DNA from: Paenibacillus_AM sp052180255
GTDB taxonomy: Bacteria; Bacillota; Bacilli; Paenibacillales; NBRC-103111
Direction: 5' to 3'
Length of the DNA: 64,000 nt
Assembly (NCBI RefSeq): GCF_052180255.1
Contig: NZ_CP197466.1
Span: 2,542,001-2,606,000, forward strand
Shown: one piece after another, positions 60,072 to 64,000 of the stretch
Layout: every line of letters begins with the position of its first letter
Numbering within the stretch: the first letter of the stretch is position 1
Made by a program: the position numbers and the translations under genes
The notes under the pieces: model-generated
The model's input: only the letters and a program-made list of their open reading frames with translations
Database searches by the model: none
Told to the model about the DNA's origin: nothing

Positions 60072-61127
60072 TTATTCTTCAAATCCTAATTCGAGATCCT
60101 CGTCATCTTCTTCTTGATCTAATGCTGTATTTGTAGCTGCAGCTTTTAAACTGCAGTTCTCACGAATTTTTTGCTCAATGATATCAGCAACATCTTTATG
60201 CTCTTTCAGATACTGCTTCGCATTCTCGCGACCTTGGCCAAGTCTGTCATTGTTATAAGAGTACCAAGCACCACTCTTGTTTACAATGTCCATCTCAGTG
60301 GCAATATCAATGAGACTGCCTTCTCTAGAGATACCTTCACCGTACATGATATCGACATCAGCTTGCTTGAACGGAGGCGCAACTTTATTCTTAACAACTT
60401 TGATTCTTGTGCGATTACCCACCAAGTCATTTCCTTGCTTAATGGACTCAACACGTCGAATATCAATACGAATAGAGGAATAGAACTTAAGCGCACGGCC
60501 ACCTGGTGTCGTCTCAGGATTACCGAACATCACTCCAATTTTCTCACGAAGTTGGTTAATAAAAATCGCAATAACATTGGATTTATTGATCGCGCCTGAA
60601 AGTTTACGCAAAGCTTGGGACATCAGACGTGCTTGCAAACCAACGTGAGAGTCACCCATATCCCCTTCAATTTCCGCCTTAGGAACAAGTGCTGCAACAG
60701 AGTCAACAACGATGATATCGACTGCTCCACTGCGTACAAGGGCTTCTGCGATCTCTAATGCTTGTTCCCCCGTATCAGGTTGGGATAATAGCAAATCGTC
60801 AATGTTAATGCCAAGCTTGCTTGCATATACCGGATCAAGTGCGTGCTCCGCATCAATGAAAGCAGCTTGTCCACCGCGGCGTTGTACTTCTGCAATTGCA
60901 TGAAGTGCGACAGTTGTTTTACCTGAAGATTCAGGCCCATATATTTCAATAATTCTTCCTCGTGGAAATCCCCCAACACCCAAAGCGATATCAAGAGCAA
61001 GAGATCCACTTGGAATCGTTTCAATTTGTGAATGTGCAGATTCTCCAAGTCTCATAATGGAGCCCTTACCGAATTGCTTCTCAATCTGGCGCAATGCCGA
61101 TTCTAATGCAGCGCTACGATCTGCCAA
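60072..61127 (-). CDS. recA: Recombinase RecA
   Basis: DNA strand-exchange protein and SOS co-protease. Walker A GPESSGKTT is at residues 64-72; loop L2 (GVMFGNPETTPGGRALKFYSSIR) and Walker B VDIIVVDSVAALVPK are intact, and no intein is present. The C-terminus is acidic (DQEEDDEDLELGFEE). The frame continues to 61244, but TTG at 61127 (MADRSAALESALRQIEKQ) has AAGGAAG eight bases upstream and gives 351 aa, the family length; the extension lacks family similarity. A LexA-type box and SigA promoter lie upstream. Recommended start therefore differs from the longest frame by 39 codons. Confidence 0.97.
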   Translation of the reverse strand: MADRSAALESALRQIEKQFGKGSIMRLGESAHSQIETIPSGSLALDIALGVGGFPRGRIIEIYGPESSGKTTVALHAIAEVQRRGGQAAFIDAEHALDPVYASKLGINIDDLLLSQPDTGEQALEIAEALVRSGAVDIIVVDSVAALVPKAEIEGDMGDSHVGLQARLMSQALRKLSGAINKSNVIAIFINQLREKIGVMFGNPETTPGGRALKFYSSIRIDIRRVESIKQGNDLVGNRTRIKVVKNKVAPPFKQADVDIMYGEGISREGSLIDIATEMDIVNKSGAWYSYNNDRLGQGRENAKQYLKEHKDVADIIEQKIRENCSLKAAATNTALDQEEDDEDLELGFEE

Positions 61128-61160
61128 AATAGTCACTTCCTTCATCTCGTTTATATATAC

Positions 61161-61189
61161 ATGATAACTTCTTTTTACCTTCTTGCCAA
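61161..61189 (-). promoter_or_regulatory. SigA-type promoter of recA
   Basis: Reverse-strand TTGGCA (61189-61184), 17 bp, TATCAT (61166-61161), about 35 nt before the TTG start. Confidence 0.72.
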
Positions 61190-61198
61190 GTGTTTTTT

Positions 61199-61212
61199 CG
61201 AACATACATTCG
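61199..61212 (-). promoter_or_regulatory. LexA (SOS) box of recA
   Basis: Reverse-strand CGAATGTATGTTCG matches the Bacillus LexA consensus CGAACRNRYGTTYC except for two positions and forms CGAA / TTCG palindromic ends. It lies 10 bp upstream of the recA -35 region. Confidence 0.8.
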
Positions 61213-61230
61213 TTTTTATTTGTGGAATAA

Positions 61231-61264
61231 AAAAACCGTAACAAAGATTGACTTTGTTACGGTT
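61231..61264 (-). terminator. Terminator of cinA
   Basis: Perfect 13-bp stem AACCGTAACAAAG / CTTTGTTACGGTT with a 5-nt loop and a T run on the reverse strand; separates cinA from recA transcription. Confidence 0.93.
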
Positions 61265-61317
61265 CCTCCGTTAACGGTATGTTAATTATAGCTTATTTTC
61301 CAAATAAAAACAATCAT

Positions 61318-62568
61318 TTATTTGCCTGCAAGCAGCTTCCATAACTGATACAAAGCACTTTTGGCTGCACGCAGACGAATACCTTCTCGATTACCTATTA
61401 ATTGGAGTTTAACCGCATGTACATGTCCATGATCATCAGCAATACCTACATAAACAAGCCCAACTGGCTTTCCTTCTGATTCTGAAGGTCCCGCTACACC
61501 TGTAATCGAGATCGCATAGTCGGAACCTGCTGCAAGCTTCATTCCTGCTGCCAGACTCTCTGCGACTTCAGGCGATACTGCTCCAGGCGAATCTACACCC
61601 TCTAATAGTTGTTCAGGGACACCAACAAGCTTATGTTTTAATTCATTGGTATAACAAATGACCCCACCCTTAAACGATTTGGAGCTACCTGGGATAGCTG
61701 TAACCATTTCACCAAGTAAACCACCCGTACAACTTTCAGCGGCTGTGAACGTCTTGTTCTGCTGTTCCAGAAGTGTAAGAACAGCCTCTTCTAATGTAAT
61801 GTCTTGATCGGCATATAAGTGATTACCAAGACGGCTGCGAATCTCTGTCTCTATAGTCAGGAACTTCGCATCTGCTTCCTCATCTGTCCAGGCTTTAGTT
61901 GTAAGACGAATCGCGACTTCACCTTCCTTTGCATACGGTGCAATTGAAGGGTCGGACTGATTTTCGATGAGATCAATTAATCGATCCTCTAACGCCGATT
62001 CCCCAATGCCTGCAAACTTTAACATTCGTGAACGAAGCGGAATCGCATTCCCCATTATCCCACGAATCCAAGGCACAGCATGTTTATCAAACATCGGCTT
62101 CATTTCACGGGGCGGCCCAGGCAGCACCACAAAGTGTGTACCCTCGTGTGTCAAACAGTTCCCAACTGCTAAACCTGTCTCGTTCGAAAGCGGATGGCTC
62201 CCTGATAGCATTAACGCTTGGCGTTTGTTACTCTCCACCATATGTATGCCACGTGAAGCGAACATCTCTGTAATTTTATCCATCGAAGGTTCGTGAAGTT
62301 CAAGCTCTAAACCTACAAATTTCCCAATCACATCTTTCGTTAGATCATCTTGAGTTGGCCCTATACCACCTGTACTAATGACCAAATCCGCACGCGAAGA
62401 GGCTAGCTTAAAAGCCTCTAGAACGCGTGTTTCGTTGTCACCCACAACCGTTTGAAAATAGACGTCTATCCCTAATTGAGCCAAACCTTGAGACAAATAT
62501 TGTGCATTTGTATTCACAATCTGTCCCAACAACAGTTCCGTTCCTACAGCAATAATCTCTGCTTTCAT
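61318..62568 (-). CDS. cinA: CinA-like protein (competence/damage-inducible)
   Basis: 416-residue protein with an N-terminal MoCF/MoaB-like domain (residues 1-165, AEIIAVGTELLLGQIVNTNAQ, ISTGGIGPTQDD, VLPGPPREM) and a C-terminal nicotinamide-mononucleotide deamidase-type domain (about 255-410, TAAESCTGGLLGEMVTAIPGSS, ITGVAGPSESEGKPVG). The pairing is typical of CinA, which recycles pyridine nucleotides and is linked with recA. Start ATG at 62568 with GGGAG upstream. Confidence 0.95.
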   Translation of the reverse strand: MKAEIIAVGTELLLGQIVNTNAQYLSQGLAQLGIDVYFQTVVGDNETRVLEAFKLASSRADLVISTGGIGPTQDDLTKDVIGKFVGLELELHEPSMDKITEMFASRGIHMVESNKRQALMLSGSHPLSNETGLAVGNCLTHEGTHFVVLPGPPREMKPMFDKHAVPWIRGIMGNAIPLRSRMLKFAGIGESALEDRLIDLIENQSDPSIAPYAKEGEVAIRLTTKAWTDEEADAKFLTIETEIRSRLGNHLYADQDITLEEAVLTLLEQQNKTFTAAESCTGGLLGEMVTAIPGSSKSFKGGVICYTNELKHKLVGVPEQLLEGVDSPGAVSPEVAESLAAGMKLAAGSDYAISITGVAGPSESEGKPVGLVYVGIADDHGHVHAVKLQLIGNREGIRLRAAKSALYQLWKLLAGK

Positions 62569-62605
62569 CGCGGCTCCCACTCCACTTTCAGGTCCCGATT
62601 ATCCT

Positions 62606-63190
62606 CTAAGCATTAGAAAAATCAAGAACATGTTTATTTTTAACGAAATAATCAATTCCCGAGTACACCGTCACTATTGCCGCAAGCCATGTCAATATCA
62701 TATCAACAGGAATTCCGATGAAATTGAACGGGAAGTTATTAACTAGCACGGTAATAATAGCAGCAATTTGCGTAATCGTCTTTAACTTTCCCCATTTACT
62801 TGCTGCAATCACGATGCCTTCAAGAAGCGCAATCTGACGTAGTCCATTTACCGCAAATTCGCGTGAAATGATAATAATAACAATCCAAGCGTCAATTTTA
62901 TTCATTTGAACAAGGGATACCAGCACTGCAGTAACTAGTAATTTGTCAGCGAGCGGATCTAATAATTTACCTAGATTAGTTACCATCTTCTTCTTCCGAG
63001 CAATATATCCATCGAGTGAATCTGTACTCGCTGCAATGATAAAAATTAATGCTGCGATAATTTGATTGTAAGTTATTGTAAAATCGTCTCCGATATGAAT
63101 ATCAGGAAACCTCACTTGAATGAGTAAAAAGAACATGATGATCGGAACAAGAAAAATTCGTGCGATTGTAATTTTATTAGCTAAATTCAC
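62606..63190 (-). CDS. pgsA: CDP-diacylglycerol-glycerol-3-phosphate 3-phosphatidyltransferase
   Basis: Membrane enzyme of phosphatidylglycerol synthesis (194 aa), supplying the substrate for lipoteichoic acid and lysyl-phosphatidylglycerol made by LtaS and MprF in this window. The CDP-alcohol phosphatidyltransferase motif D-G-x2-A-R-x8-G-x3-D-x3-D is present as DGYIARKKKMVTNLGKLLDPLAD. Several hydrophobic helices follow. The start is GTG at 63190, overlapping the end of rimO by 4 bp, with GGGGTGA upstream. Confidence 0.95.
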   Translation of the reverse strand: MNLANKITIARIFLVPIIMFFLLIQVRFPDIHIGDDFTITYNQIIAALIFIIAASTDSLDGYIARKKKMVTNLGKLLDPLADKLLVTAVLVSLVQMNKIDAWIVIIIISREFAVNGLRQIALLEGIVIAASKWGKLKTITQIAAIITVLVNNFPFNFIGIPVDMILTWLAAIVTVYSGIDYFVKNKHVLDFSNA

Positions 63191-64000
63191 GTCAATATCA
63201 CCCCTGATAGATCGAATTCAAAGGAATGCGTGATCTTAACCTTAACGATCTGGCCAATTTCAAGTTGACCTCCTGTCACGAACACCTCACCATCAATTTC
63301 TGGCGCATCATACTGTGAGCGCCCAACATAAGTATCTGTTCGTCCTTCATAACGTTCAATTAACACATCAATTTCTTCGTCAATACGTTGCCCATTGCGA
63401 TCTTTTGAAATCTCACGTTGAAGTTCCATGAGTGTATTCGCACGAAATTCCTTCACATCTTCTTCAACTTGATCTGGCAATCGAGAAGCTGGTGTATCCG
63501 ATTCCTTCGAGTATGTGAACACACCTAATTTATCGAACTCCACATCTTCAATAAATGCTTTTAAATTTTCAAAGTCTTGTTCAGTCTCCCCTGGAAATCC
63601 AACAATTAAAGATGTTCTTAACGCTACATTGGGAATACGGTCTCGAATTTTATCAATTAACGCCCGAGCATCCTTTTGTCTACCCGGCCTTTTCATGCGT
63701 TTCAATATACGATCTTCACTATGCTGCAGTGGCATATCAACATATTTACAAACCTTCGGATTGGTTGCAATCGTATCAATAAGTTCATCGGTAAAGAAAC
63801 CTGGGTACGTATAATGGAGACGAACCCACTTAATACCAGGAACTTCACTTACCCTATTTAGCAGCTCTGGCAGCTTAAATCCATCATATAAATCTGTTCC
63901 ATAATTGGTTGAATCTTGGGCAATCAAGCTAATTTCTTTAATACCTTGGGAAGCAAGATCTGTAACTTCTGACAGAATTGATTCCAAAGAACGACTACGG
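63187..64000 (-). CDS. rimO: Ribosomal protein S12 methylthiotransferase RimO, C-terminal part
   Basis: Partial: the frame is open at the window edge. About 270 residues of the C-terminal part are present, beginning in the radical SAM domain just after the cluster cysteines (RSRSLESILSEVTDLASQGIKEISLIAQDSTNYG), continuing through HYTYPGFFTDELIDTIA and PLQHSEDRILKRMKRPG, and ending in a TRAM domain (YVGRSQYDAPEIDGEVFVTG...). HSEDRILKRMKRPG and the D-A-P-E-I-D-G motif are RimO rather than MiaB features. RimO methylthiolates an aspartate of ribosomal protein S12. Its stop overlaps the pgsA start. Confidence 0.95.
   Translation of the reverse strand, partial: RSRSLESILSEVTDLASQGIKEISLIAQDSTNYGTDLYDGFKLPELLNRVSEVPGIKWVRLHYTYPGFFTDELIDTIATNPKVCKYVDMPLQHSEDRILKRMKRPGRQKDARALIDKIRDRIPNVALRTSLIVGFPGETEQDFENLKAFIEDVEFDKLGVFTYSKESDTPASRLPDQVEEDVKEFRANTLMELQREISKDRNGQRIDEEIDVLIERYEGRTDTYVGRSQYDAPEIDGEVFVTGGQLEIGQIVKVKITHSFEFDLSGVILT

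Noticed and set aside
61128..61244. 39-codon N-terminal extension of recA
   Set aside because: It runs through the LexA box and promoter and has no RecA similarity; the TTG at 61127 is better supported.

Overview
The window looks like chromosomal DNA of a low-to-moderate GC, spore-forming member of the Bacillota, most likely Paenibacillaceae (Paenibacillus or a close relative). Reasons: the rimO-pgsA-cinA-recA-recX-rny-ymdB-spoVS-korAB-miaB-ricA block in Bacillales order, spoVS and three YheC/YheD-type spore-associated ATP-grasp proteins, S-box, TPP and c-di-AMP riboswitches, a BirA-box biotin operon, TTG/GTG starts with strong AGGAGG-type ribosome sites, and B. subtilis-like LexA and SigW promoter motifs. 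The genus is inferred, not proven. No rRNA, tRNA, CRISPR array, intact IS element or prophage was seen.

Layout. 1-2.3 kb: 5' part of fused isobutyryl-CoA mutase icmF (reverse strand, runs out of the window) and a deleted RidA-family remnant. 2.3-8.2 kb: bioADBFHC operon behind a BirA operator. 8.3-13.2 kb: small tyrosine phosphatase, two YheC/YheD genes, an APC amino-acid permease. 13.3-16.2 kb: S-box-controlled metNPQ methionine importer. 16.3-19.2 kb: a 75-aa unknown gene under a LexA-like box, an LTA synthase-type sulfatase, and 3-methyladenine DNA glycosylase. 19.3-22.4 kb: TPP-riboswitch-controlled thiamine-precursor ABC importer. 22.4-38.7 kb: an envelope-centred region with c-di-AMP-riboswitch-controlled NlpC/P60 hydrolase, YhgE/Pip with its TetR regulator, YkyA-like lipoprotein, polysaccharide deacetylase, CDF metal exporter, TetR-MFS drug exporter pair, mprF, the pspA-DUF350-DUF4178-DUF4247 operon behind a SigW-type promoter, and a threonine synthase-like enzyme. 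38.9-40.1 kb: panD translationally coupled to a third YheC/YheD protein. 40.2-49.3 kb: a nine-gene reverse-strand operon for a divergent Tad/type-IV-filament-like machine (SAF protein, two ParA-like proteins with altered P-loops, membrane-tethered secretion ATPase, fused TadB-TadC-like membrane protein, four small single-TM proteins). 49.4-64 kb: conserved housekeeping block ricA, miaB, pduL, korBA, dipeptidase, spoVS, ymdB, rny, recX, recA, cinA, pgsA, rimO (partial).

How it fits together. Biotin, methionine and thiamine-precursor modules are each controlled by their own end-product sensor (BirA box, SAM riboswitch, TPP riboswitch). Many middle genes maintain or defend the cell envelope, with at least two independent stress inputs (SigW-type promoter, TetR repressors). 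The right end links RNA turnover (rny, ricA), cyclic-nucleotide metabolism (ymdB), DNA repair (recA, recX, LexA box) and sporulation (spoVS).

Most interesting: the 40.2-49.3 kb filament/secretion-like operon, which differs from textbook Tad loci in several ways and is the best candidate for an undescribed system. Other points: ymdB appears to start at an ATT codon; a LexA-type box sits over the promoter of an unknown 75-aa gene; a consensus SigW promoter precedes pspA; SigK-like promoters precede two of the three YheC/YheD transcription units, one carrying panD.
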